The notes under the pieces are model-generated. The model had not been told where the DNA came from and made no database searches. It saw nothing but the letters and a program-made list of their open reading frames with translations. A DNA stretch of 16,295 nucleotides from contig JAEYQO010000081.1 of assembly GCA_023409975.1 (NCBI GenBank), positions 1 through 16,295 of the forward strand, in the 5' to 3' direction. Positions 1 to 7,352 of the stretch are shown here, in pieces (the first letter of the stretch is position 1; the number at the start of each line of letters is the position of its first letter). Position numbers and translations under genes: made by a program. The stretch comes from Bacteroidota bacterium (GTDB lineage: Bacteria > Bacteroidota > Bacteroidia > Chitinophagales > Chitinophagaceae).

Positions 1-1
1 G

Positions 2-540
2 GATGCTAGTGGGGCCTTGTCTGATCCGGATGAAATATCATTTAGTCACAACCAAATAGAAACTGCCAGGGTGGCGATTTATGTTTTCGGGCCCTGATAG
101 ATTCGGTTTTTAAAGTCTGTTCTAAAATTGCACTCATACCAGCAGTAGACAAATCATCTGCTTTTGAAGCCAAATTTGTGCCGGGTGAAATGCTTGCTTA
201 CTGTTTAAGCTTCATTGCTCCATTGTTTCTCTTTTTATTAAAAACTCATGGAAAAAGCTTTGGCGTTCCAGCATTGAAGCCAATGTTTCTAATAGCTTTC
301 GGTGTTTATTTACTTGCGTTAATTCTAACCCTAATTGCTAAAAATGGCCTGATTAAAGGAATAGATTTAGAAAGCGGTCACAGTGACAGTTACTTGTGGA
401 TCTCTGTCACTTGTTTACTTATTGCAGTTCTTTTAAGGTTTTACACGGAATTCCAAAATAGCCGTTATTCAGATTATAAATCAAACTTAGAGCGTCAGCA
501 ACAAGATTTAAATAACTCATTACGTAACAGCATCGGTTAA
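2..540 (+). pseudogene. small integral membrane protein, 5' partial and probably frameshifted
   Basis: I do not recognise the family. The open frame from about 46 to 540 encodes three hydrophobic segments: LAYCLSFIAPLFLFLL, MFLIAFGVYLLALILTLIA, and one starting near SYLWISVTCLL. A charged tail with coiled-coil character follows (LERQQQDLNNSLRNSIG). A GTG at 178 could be the start, but the same frame reads as plausible protein upstream of it (DSVFKVCSKIALIPAVDKSS). A second frame from position 2 also reads as good protein (DEISFSHNQIETARVAIYVFG) until a TGA at 95-97. The simplest reading is one gene with a frameshift near 85-95, whose 5' end lies outside the window. Its stop is one base before the ATG of the DGQHR gene, so the two were probably co-transcribed. 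An intact short protein starting at GTG 178 remains possible. Confidence 0.5.
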
Positions 541-541
541 T

Positions 542-1062
542 ATGAGCAATAACGAGATTACACTACAAGTGGTTGAAGTGACGCAGCGTATAGGGACATT
601 TTATTCTGCTTCAATTAGTGCGAAAGATCTAGTACAAATATCCTACGCCGATGTTAGGAGGATCGAGGACATGATGTAGAAAAATATCTTGGAATCCAAA
701 GACCATTGGATGAAAAAAGGGTCAAAAAAATAAAAAAGTATTTAACGTCTCCTGATGCTGCCTTTCCTACTGGTGTTGTTCTTTCTATTGATCAAAGATG
801 TACTGAGTTCGACCAACACGGTCAACTGATCTTAAGACCGTACAACAGTGATTTTGCCGATGAAGAGTCAATACCTCTAAATAAGGTGGCTAAAATCCTT
901 GATGGACAACATAGAATTGCGGCTTTTGTTAACGATTTCTGGGGGTTTGACGATGAGCTATGGGAAACCATTGGTCAGACTTTTGATTTTAACGTAAACG
1001 TCTTTATTGGAATAGACATAGATGAACAAGCTAATATCTTTGCTGTCCTTAGAAAAAAATAA
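542..1062 (+). pseudogene. DGQHR-domain (DndB-like) protein, frameshifted and C-terminally truncated
   Basis: The DGQHR signature is at 901-915 (KILDGQHRIAAF). It follows a YLGIQRPL..KRVKKIKKYL segment typical of DGQHR proteins, the family that includes DndB, a regulator of DNA phosphorothioation. The N-terminal part starts at ATG 542 and reads KDLVQISYADVRRIED in frame 2, ending at TAG 677-679. The homologous continuation (DVEKYLGIQRPLDEKRV) is in frame 1 from about 670, so one indel lies near 660-675. The frame then ends abruptly after QANIFAVLRKK at TAA 1060-1062. Only about 170 residues remain, against roughly 350 or more as I recall for the family. The right side appears replaced by the mobile-element gene starting at 1074. 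It is not likely to be functional. Family call is confident; the exact indel position is not. Confidence 0.75.
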
Positions 1063-1073
1063 TAAACATTCAG

Positions 1074-2876
1074 ATGAAAAAGATATTCAATCCGTTGGAT
1101 TGGTTGGAGCAACCAAACCAACAACAAATAAATACTGAACCGCAAAAAGTAGAAGCCACTACCGATGCAGCAGAAACCGACCTTGGGAGGTTCCCGCTGG
1201 CCACTGAAAATAATAATGCCGCAGCGGAAATTGAAAAAATCATTCAGCAAATCGAAGCGAAGCAAATTGACATTGCAACCGCTTACAGCGATTGGCGGGA
1301 TATTGGATTTGCTTTTGCAGATTCTTTTGGAGAATCAGGCAGAGATTATTTTCACCGCATCAGTAAGTTTTATGCTGATTACTCAGCAACCGAATGTGAT
1401 ACCCAATACACTAATTGCCTAAAGGCAAATGGTCACGGTGTTACCTTGAAAACATTTTTCTTTCATGCAAAGCAAGCAGGTGTAAACATTGCGGTTACAC
1501 CGCAATACACCGAGTAGGAAAAAGTACAGTTACCAACTTTCCCTGAATCTATCTATCCTCAGCTTCCTGAGTTTCTGCAAAAGGTTGTCAAGATTGCTTC
1601 ATTCAATGAAGAACGAGACATTCTTTTGTTAGGCACTATCGTTTCACTCAGTGCCTGTTTACAGAAGCTATACGGTATCTACGATGGCAAAAAGGTTTTC
1701 TCAAACCTGTACATTTTCATCACGGCTCAGGCGTCAGCAGGTAAAGGCAGGTTGGTACACTGCAAGCAGTTGGTAAAGCCTATACACAAGCATTTGAGAG
1801 AGCAAGCCAAATTGATGAAGCAGCAGCATGAATTGGAAATGATGGAGTACAACGAAAAGAAAGGCAAAGATGCAAGTGCAGAGAAGCCCAACAAGCCGCC
1901 TGAAAAAATGTTGTTCATCCCGGCCAACAACAGCACAACAGGAGTATTCCAATTACTGTTCGACAATGAAGGCAGAGGCTTAATGTTTGAAACGGAAGGC
2001 GACACCCTGGCACAAGCATTTAAAACCGATTACGGCAATTACAGCGATGGTTTCCGCAAGGCATTTCACCACGAACAATATCCTACTACCGCAGAACAGA
2101 CCGGGAGTATGTTGATATTGAAAGTCCATGTCTTTCAGGTATGTTCACCGGAACACCAAAGCAGGTTTCTGCACTTATCCCAAATGCTGAAAACGGCTTA
2201 TTCAGCCGTTTCATTTTCTATTTCATGAACATTCAGCCTGTATGGAAAAATGTATTCGCCAATTCGTCTGATAATGGCTTAGACGATTACTTTGACCAGT
2301 TAGGCAATGACTTCTTTGGTTTGTACCAAACCCTGATGGCAAACCCTGAAATACAGTTCTGCCTTACGGCAGAGCAGCAGGAGCAGTTCAACGCCTTCTT
2401 TGAGCAAAATCCAAAATACCTACCTCAGCTTGCAGGGGCTTGACTACATGGCAACAATCAGGCGTTTGGGGTTGATCGCTTTCCGTATTGCCATGATCCT
2501 ATCCGCTTTGCGGATTATGGAACATGGAGATTTGCCGGAACGCATCATTTGTGAGGAACGAGACTTTCAAACCACGTTGGAGATGGTCCGGGTATTGGTG
2601 AAACATGCCAGTAAGGTATTTTCCGAACTACCCCAAGATGCACCAATGCCCAAGCGTAAAAACCAAAAGGAACGGTATCTGGATGCCCTACCTGCCAGCT
2701 TCAACAGGCAGGAGTACCTGAGAATTGCCGCCTCTATGTCCATACCCGATAAAATAGCCGAAGGCTACATTACAGACTTCTGCAAGCGGGGGCTGATTCA
2801 TAGGGAAAAGCAAGACCATTACCTGAATCCCAATGCTAAGGAAACTCAGGATTTAAGGGAAATCAAGAAAGGGTAA
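1074..2876 (+). pseudogene. PriCT-2 / DUF3987 mobile-element protein, nonsense and frameshift mutated
   Basis: This is the decayed form of a protein common on Bacteroidota mobile elements, probably a primase/helicase-like ATPase for element replication. The first part (1074-1517) carries a PriCT-2-like segment (YSDWRDIGFAFADSFGESG, then TLKTFFFHAKQAG). An in-frame TAG at 1515-1517 interrupts it, and the same frame resumes as good protein (PQLPEFLQKVVKIASF, then a P-loop-like ITAQASAGKGRL near 1722-1755). Near 2075-2085 the coding frame shifts: YYRRTDREYVDIESPCLS and MFTGTPKQVSALI are in frame 2. Near 2405-2425 it returns to the first frame (TYLSLQGLDYMATIRRLGL) and runs to TAA 2874-2876. So there are one nonsense mutation and two frameshifts in about 600 codons. 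The nonsense mutation argues for real decay rather than sequencing error alone. Confidence 0.8.
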
Positions 2877-2940
2877 GCTAATGTTTGCCCTTTCGCAGAT
2901 TCGGGCAGACCTGTTGAAACTGCCTACATGCTGCCCAATT

Positions 2941-2959
2941 TAAGGGCAGTTAGCCCTTA
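2941..2959 (+). terminator. short hairpin downstream of the DUF3987 remnant, possible weak terminator
   Basis: A perfect 7-bp stem, taagggc / gccctta, encloses a 5-nt loop (agtta). It lies in the roughly 160-base intergenic stretch between the DUF3987 remnant and the AbiEi promoter region. There is no clean T tract after it, only a CTT-rich run (gcttccttagtttcctta), so a terminator role is weak inference. The rest of 2877-3033 shows low-complexity repeats of 'aaatccc' and 'ttcctta' type and no credible reading frame. Confidence 0.3.
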
Positions 2960-3033
2960 GCTTCCTTAGTTTCCTTAAAATCCTGAAATCCCAAAATCCC
3001 ACCAGAATCAAACAAAGGAAAAAAGAGAAAACA

Positions 3034-3070
3034 TTTGCGAAAGGTAGCAGTATTCACTACCTTTCGCAAA
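3034..3070 (+). promoter_or_regulatory. AbiEi-type operator: 14-bp perfect inverted repeat overlapping a Bacteroidota-like promoter
   Basis: Left arm tttgcgaaaggtag (3034-3047) and right arm ctacctttcgcaaa (3057-3070) are perfect reverse complements around a 9-nt centre. The left arm begins with TTTG (3034-3037). The right arm holds TACCTTTC (3058-3065), seven of eight matches to the Bacteroidota -7 box TAnnTTTG, with a 20-nt spacer that fits the usual -33/-7 spacing. The AbiEi start follows 11 nt later. Known AbiE systems are autorepressed by AbiEi binding inverted repeats upstream of the operon, so this is probably the operator with the promoter inside it. The repeat is directly visible; promoter and AbiEi binding are inference. 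Confidence 0.7.
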
Positions 3071-3081
3071 AAATTACTCTC

Positions 3082-3903
3082 TTGGAAGATTCAAGGCAAT
3101 ATAAGAGTGCAGAAGATTGGGTAAACCACCTGCTGGCTAAGGGTAAATATGCTTTTGCCCTGAAACAGTTCCGTGCGGATTTTCCTGAGCAGTCAGATAC
3201 GGCCAATAAGTTCGCCTTGAAAAGGCTGGTAGATAAAGAGCAGATCATTTCCATCCACAAAGGGTATTACCTCATTATACCGCCCCAATATAGGTCAAAG
3301 GGAATCCTTCCCCCCACCTTGTTTTTAGATGCGTTTATGAAGGAATTAGACCGGCCTTATTACCTGGCTTTACTAAACGCAGCCACCTATCATGGAGCAT
3401 CGCACCAGCAGCCACAGGAGTTTTTTGTGGTTACCGGCTTTCCCGTGCTGCGGCCTATGCAGAAAAAAGGGCTGAAGCTGAACTACATCAGCAAAAAAGA
3501 TATACCGGCAACACTGTTAGACACCCGAAAAACCGAGGCCGGATACTTAAAAATTTCAAATCCTGCCCTAACCGCCACCGATCTGATACAATACGCCAAA
3601 CGAGTGGGTGGCATCAACAGGGTGGCCACGGTGTTGGCTGAATTGGCAGAGAGTATTCAACCCAATGCATTTGATGCCAATCTGCTGCAGCATGTTCCGG
3701 TAACTGCCTTGCAGCGGTTGGGCTATCTACTGGATAAAGTATTTGACAACCAGCCGCTGGCCAACGCCTTATACATGGCCTTGCAAAATAACAATGCCCC
3801 TTTGTTTCGGATACCCTTGAAAGCCTCAGCTCCGGCCAAAGGTTTTGCATCAGACGAAAGATGGAAAGTAATCGTAAACACAGAAATAGAAATCGACCTT
3901 TAG
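3082..3903 (+). CDS. abiEi: AbiEi family antitoxin / transcriptional autorepressor (type IV toxin-antitoxin), orphaned
   Basis: A 273-aa protein of the usual AbiEi size. The N-terminal ~70 residues form a winged-helix type region (NHLLAKGKYAFALKQF, then ANKFALKRLVDKEQIISIHK, then GYYLIIPPQY). The antitoxin core follows (PYYLALLNAATYHGASHQQP, QEFFVVTGFPVLRPM) and the family-typical ending RWKVIVNTEIEIDL. AbiEi represses its own operon and neutralises the AbiEii nucleotidyltransferase toxin. The start is taken as TTG 3082; ATT at 3073 is the only nearby in-frame alternative and no ATG fits. The gene is intact and sits 11 nt after the inverted repeat that probably is its operator. Its toxin partner survives only as an N-terminal stub, so the neutralising role has no local target, while DNA binding could persist. 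GC looks higher by eye than in the downstream cassette. Confidence 0.85.
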   Translation: MEDSRQYKSAEDWVNHLLAKGKYAFALKQFRADFPEQSDTANKFALKRLVDKEQIISIHKGYYLIIPPQYRSKGILPPTLFLDAFMKELDRPYYLALLNAATYHGASHQQPQEFFVVTGFPVLRPMQKKGLKLNYISKKDIPATLLDTRKTEAGYLKISNPALTATDLIQYAKRVGGINRVATVLAELAESIQPNAFDANLLQHVPVTALQRLGYLLDKVFDNQPLANALYMALQNNNAPLFRIPLKASAPAKGFASDERWKVIVNTEIEIDL

Positions 3904-3910
3904 GTCGATT
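3891..3910 (+). other. short perfect hairpin across the AbiEi stop codon
   Basis: The sequence aatcgacc (3891-3898), loop ttta, ggtcgatt (3903-3910) is an 8-bp perfect inverted repeat. The TAG stop of AbiEi (3901-3903) lies across the loop and second arm. It could lower translation or transcription between antitoxin and downstream genes, or be chance. There is no poly-T after it, so it is not a classical terminator. Confidence 0.4.
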
Positions 3911-3955
3911 CATCGAGACCAATTAAAAACAAAAATGACCGAGATAACTTGATGA

Positions 3956-4285
3956 ATGATACCACAGGCATACATAACAGAATGGGCCAATCAGGTGCCC
4001 TGGCAAACCAACGAACAGGTGGAGCAAGACCTGGTGATTTGCCGTGCCTTGGTAGAAATCTTTTCAGATGAATGGTTGGCATCCAGTTTCCAGCAGATCA
4101 TTGTACCCAAGCCAGAGATCATGAAGGCATTTCATGAAAAGGCTTTGCTGATTCAAAAGCAAATAGCAATACTTGGACAACAAAATTTGTCCCTCCGTAA
4201 AATCCGTGACAGGCTTTTGCCACGATTGATTAGTGGTAAGCTGCAGGTGAAAGAAGCAACCGAAACCTTAAATGAACTTGTATAA
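3956..4285 (+). CDS. chimeric remnant: AbiEii toxin N-terminus fused in frame to HsdS C-terminus
   Basis: The 109-aa frame joins two unrelated proteins. Residues 1 to about 43 are the start of an AbiEii toxin (MIPQAYITEW, VEQDLVICRALVEIFSDEWL). From about residue 44 the sequence is the C-terminal end of a type I restriction specificity subunit, HsdS (FQQIIVPKPEIMKAFHEKA, then LRKIRDRLLPRLISGKL, the usual HsdS tail). The join is near 4080-4090. The AbiEii nucleotidyltransferase motif lies beyond the join and is absent, and both HsdS target-recognition domains are gone except for the final helix, so neither activity is expected. A deletion apparently removed most of abiEii, everything between, hsdM if present, and most of hsdS. 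The fusion kept the frame, and its stop (TAA 4283-4285) overlaps the next ATG by one base, so it may still couple translation to the cassette. Confidence 0.85.
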   Translation: MIPQAYITEWANQVPWQTNEQVEQDLVICRALVEIFSDEWLASSFQQIIVPKPEIMKAFHEKALLIQKQIAILGQQNLSLRKIRDRLLPRLISGKLQVKEATETLNELV

Positions 4286-5508
4286 TGGCATCAATTGGCT
4301 GGATAGACTTTTCAGTAGATGACAGGCACCGAATCGGTTCTGTCTTAGACATGCTTCGTCCTGAAGGCATGGTAGATGAATTAGGCTTGGGTACCATTAG
4401 AGATGCAATAGCAAATCAGTTATTTCCCGGCATCAGTACCATCCAGACAAAAGCCAAATACTTCTTCATCATTCCTTACATACTGCTCGACTATACAGCT
4501 TTAAAACCGGCTCAACGCAGAGGCAAGTCAGTATTGAAATACCTGGAAGCTGAAGAGTATGAAGTGATGTGGGATCTTGCAGAACGTTACAACTACCAGG
4601 AAGGTTGTGGTGTGATCGGCATCACCAAAAGAAGAAAAAATAAAATCATTCGTCGTCCTTCAGCCATTTACTGGAATGGACTATACACTTATAAGTTTAT
4701 TGATACAAAAGGTCTTTCAGCAGAAGCGTTTCTGAAACAGGCTGCTAATCCATCTTTGGAATCATTGGTATCGGTGCAGCAGTGTGATGACACTACCGGT
4801 GATGATGCAGATGCAGATCATGAGAATATGTTCCGCATAAAAATTCCTGCAAGACCAGATTGGAGAAACGATCTCAATCTTGATTTGCATAAAGAAGAGG
4901 CTGAGTTTTTCAACGATCATATTCTCTCAATCGCAAAAAATAAACTGATTGCTGAACTATTACAGAATGATAAGCTTTGGAAAGCATTCAGCAAGTCAAA
5001 AAACTTCATGGAGTTTGCGAAAGCTGCTATGTCGTTCTCATTACCTGCCGGAATCAAATCAATGATCATTTTAGCCCATGATTTTTCAGAACTGATGTAC
5101 GGTGCTCACCTGGCTTACAATTGCCAGTTGCAAAGCAAAGTATTCAATAGTGATGTGTATGAAGATCACTGGAACGAATGGGTGGAAGGTTTGCAGGATA
5201 ATATGTTAGACTATACAGCATTCAACCCTGACATTTTATTTAGTTACGCTACCACTACACGAAAAACCACTGCACAATTTGTAAGAGAATGGTGGAAACA
5301 GGCTCAGGCTGGTTTCACCAACACCAATAAACGAAATAGTCTTGTAGAAGCTCAGGAAGGAACGGTAAAAGGAAGTAAAGCCAGGTTAAGATGGAAAAAG
5401 ACAGATGATGTAAGGGAAAATAATTGGCACGGATTAACACATTTCGATTATCGATTCTTCCAGGCTCGTACTATATTGACTGATATAAGAACAGGTTTAA
5501 ACCAATAA
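4285..5508 (+). CDS. DUF6361 family protein, first gene of a three-gene defence cassette
   Basis: A 407-aa cytosolic protein without signal peptide or membrane segment. The N-terminus (MASIGWIDFSVDDRHRIGSV, DMLRPEGMVDELGLGTIRDA, FPGISTIQTKAKYFFIIPYI) matches the conserved start of the DUF6361 family as I remember it. The biochemical role of this family is unknown to me. The remainder is charged and helical, with a basic patch (GITKRRKNKIIRR) around residues 111-125 and a C-terminal HFDYRFFQARTIL segment. The start ATG overlaps the stop of the HsdS-derived stub (TAATG), and its own stop overlaps the ATG of the PLD gene in the same way. Such tight coupling indicates a fixed operon with a stoichiometric product set. 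In recalled genomes DUF6361 genes accompany PLD and helicase genes in defence islands; the match to the Azaca system is a hypothesis. Confidence 0.8.
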   Translation: MASIGWIDFSVDDRHRIGSVLDMLRPEGMVDELGLGTIRDAIANQLFPGISTIQTKAKYFFIIPYILLDYTALKPAQRRGKSVLKYLEAEEYEVMWDLAERYNYQEGCGVIGITKRRKNKIIRRPSAIYWNGLYTYKFIDTKGLSAEAFLKQAANPSLESLVSVQQCDDTTGDDADADHENMFRIKIPARPDWRNDLNLDLHKEEAEFFNDHILSIAKNKLIAELLQNDKLWKAFSKSKNFMEFAKAAMSFSLPAGIKSMIILAHDFSELMYGAHLAYNCQLQSKVFNSDVYEDHWNEWVEGLQDNMLDYTAFNPDILFSYATTTRKTTAQFVREWWKQAQAGFTNTNKRNSLVEAQEGTVKGSKARLRWKKTDDVRENNWHGLTHFDYRFFQARTILTDIRTGLNQ

Positions 5509-7352
5509 TGCTACACCCTAAACAAAACCGCATTGATTACGGTGAACAACTCGTACCCCCGAATGACTATCAGCTGGCTTATGCTGTAGGTTCTACTTAT
5601 TCGTTAGACCTTGAAGCCCTGATGATACTTCCGGTAGCACTTTTCTATTCTCAAAAAATAGAAGGTAATGCAAGTGAATTACGATACGACATGCTTGATG
5701 CAATTACCAAAGCTGCGGATAAGATCAGTGTGTTTTATCAGAATTGTCAGTTGAAAGTGCCGCAGAAGTATTATCCGTTAATGGCATATTGGGAGGCTGG
5801 AATTGAGCCGATAACCATGCCAACACATGTGCAGTCGTTTCACCCTAAAGTTTGGATAATTCGTTATGAAGCCAAAGGGGGGTTGCCACCTAAGTACAGA
5901 GTTTTGGTTACAAGCCGTAATCTCACTTTTGTTAGAGACTGGGATGTTGCATTTTCGACAGACGGAACTGTGACAGACAAGGAACAAAGCAGGAATAGGC
6001 CACTCATTCACTTTTTACAATATTTGAATACAACAGCCAAAAGACAAATACCAGAGTCTTTCATAAAGGATTTGCTGAAGGTAAAGTTTGATATACCGGA
6101 TAAATTTGGCTCTCTCAACTTTATGCCTATTGGTATTCCTAATATTGAAACTCAAAAGACTTACTTCAATCCTGTCACTACTGCCAAAGCAGCCTGGGAT
6201 GAAATGCTGATAGTTTCTCCCTTTGTAGATAAAACTACGTTGAGCCGTATTTACAATAACACTACACGCCAACCATACTTATTAAGCAGAAAAGAAGAAT
6301 TGGATTGCGTTGATGAAGAAACATTGGATGGCTTTAACTGCTGGCAATTCTCGTCCTTCTTTCAGGAAGCTGAGTTTTACCAGGAATTAGAAGATGATGG
6401 TGCAGCACCAAAAGCACAGAACCTGCATGCAAAGCTTTTCGTGGCAATGAAAGATGAAGTACCTCATTGGTACCTGGGTTCTGCAAACTGTACCGATCCT
6501 GCACAGGCAAGGAATGTTGAGTTTATGGTGGAGTTGAAAGCAACAAATACAACAGGAACAAAACCAAAAGACATTTTCAAAGCCCTTACCGATCCTGCCA
6601 AAGCAGATAACATTACCTTGTTTACTCAATACGATTATGATGCAAGGGTATCAATGGAGGAAAAGAAGAGAATTGATTTAGCAATCCGTGAGATAAAGTA
6701 TAACCTCACCAAACTACCTATAAAAGGCGAAGCAAATCTGATTGAAGGTGGCACAGCTTACGATATAATGATAGAAGTGGATGCAACATCACTCAAGTTG
6801 CCTACAGGCTTTACTGTAGCAACCAAGCCTTTGTCAGAACATCAAAAGGTTGCAGTAAAAATCAACGCAGGCACAGTTAACAACATTGATAAGTTTGGTG
6901 GCTATGCAGAAACAGCCTTAAGCATATTCCTGGTGTTTGAAATTGCAAAAGATGACATCGTTCACTGCCAGTTTTTACTACCGATGGAAATCGAATTGCC
7001 AAAAAGTAGGTTGAATAAAATTTTTACGGCGATTATTGATAATAAAGAAAAGTTTCTGAAGTATCTCACATTTCTACTTACAGGAGAAGAAACAGACCTT
7101 ATTAAGAATGCTGATGGAAATAAAAATGGCTCATCTGGTGACAGCAATGGTCAGCATACCTTCTTAGGAACACCAGTATATGAAAAGCTATTAATTGCAT
7201 CCAGCAGATTCCCGGAAAAACTAAAATCCATAGATGCACTGGTACAAAGGCTGAAGGCAGAATGCGAAGATTCTACTGAGCAAATTGTTACCCCTGAGTT
7301 TGAAGGCTTCTGGAATGTGTTTCAAACCTTCATCAAAAACAAAAGACTATGA
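5508..7352 (+). CDS. phospholipase D-like (HxK) nuclease, second gene of the cassette
   Basis: A 614-aa protein with two PLD-type half sites. The first is H112-P-K114 (SFHPKVWIIRYE) followed by T-S-R-N138 (VLVTSRNLTFVRDWD). The second is H307-A-K309 (NLHAKLFVAMKD) followed by G-S-A-N327 (YLGSANCTDPA) and NVEFMVEL. Paired HxK...SxN motifs form one active site in PLD nucleases such as those of DISARM (DrmC) and BfiI-like enzymes. Residues after about 380 form a long region without motifs I recognise, so the protein is longer than a minimal PLD nuclease. Predicted role is phosphodiester cleavage of DNA, or a DNA-binding scaffold, acting with the downstream helicase. The start overlaps the previous stop by one base and its stop overlaps the helicase start by four bases (ATGA). 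The PLD fold call is firm, the nuclease activity is inference. Confidence 0.85.
   Translation: MLHPKQNRIDYGEQLVPPNDYQLAYAVGSTYSLDLEALMILPVALFYSQKIEGNASELRYDMLDAITKAADKISVFYQNCQLKVPQKYYPLMAYWEAGIEPITMPTHVQSFHPKVWIIRYEAKGGLPPKYRVLVTSRNLTFVRDWDVAFSTDGTVTDKEQSRNRPLIHFLQYLNTTAKRQIPESFIKDLLKVKFDIPDKFGSLNFMPIGIPNIETQKTYFNPVTTAKAAWDEMLIVSPFVDKTTLSRIYNNTTRQPYLLSRKEELDCVDEETLDGFNCWQFSSFFQEAEFYQELEDDGAAPKAQNLHAKLFVAMKDEVPHWYLGSANCTDPAQARNVEFMVELKATNTTGTKPKDIFKALTDPAKADNITLFTQYDYDARVSMEEKKRIDLAIREIKYNLTKLPIKGEANLIEGGTAYDIMIEVDATSLKLPTGFTVATKPLSEHQKVAVKINAGTVNNIDKFGGYAETALSIFLVFEIAKDDIVHCQFLLPMEIELPKSRLNKIFTAIIDNKEKFLKYLTFLLTGEETDLIKNADGNKNGSSGDSNGQHTFLGTPVYEKLLIASSRFPEKLKSIDALVQRLKAECEDSTEQIVTPEFEGFWNVFQTFIKNKRL

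Noticed and set aside
975..1265. Minus-strand reading frames opposite the main genes, here and at many other places
   Set aside because: They lie antisense to better-supported genes, are rich in Cys, Phe and Leu runs, and show no domain or start signal.
3082..4285. Working AbiE type IV toxin-antitoxin pair
   Set aside because: AbiEii is cut after about 43 residues, before its nucleotidyltransferase motif.
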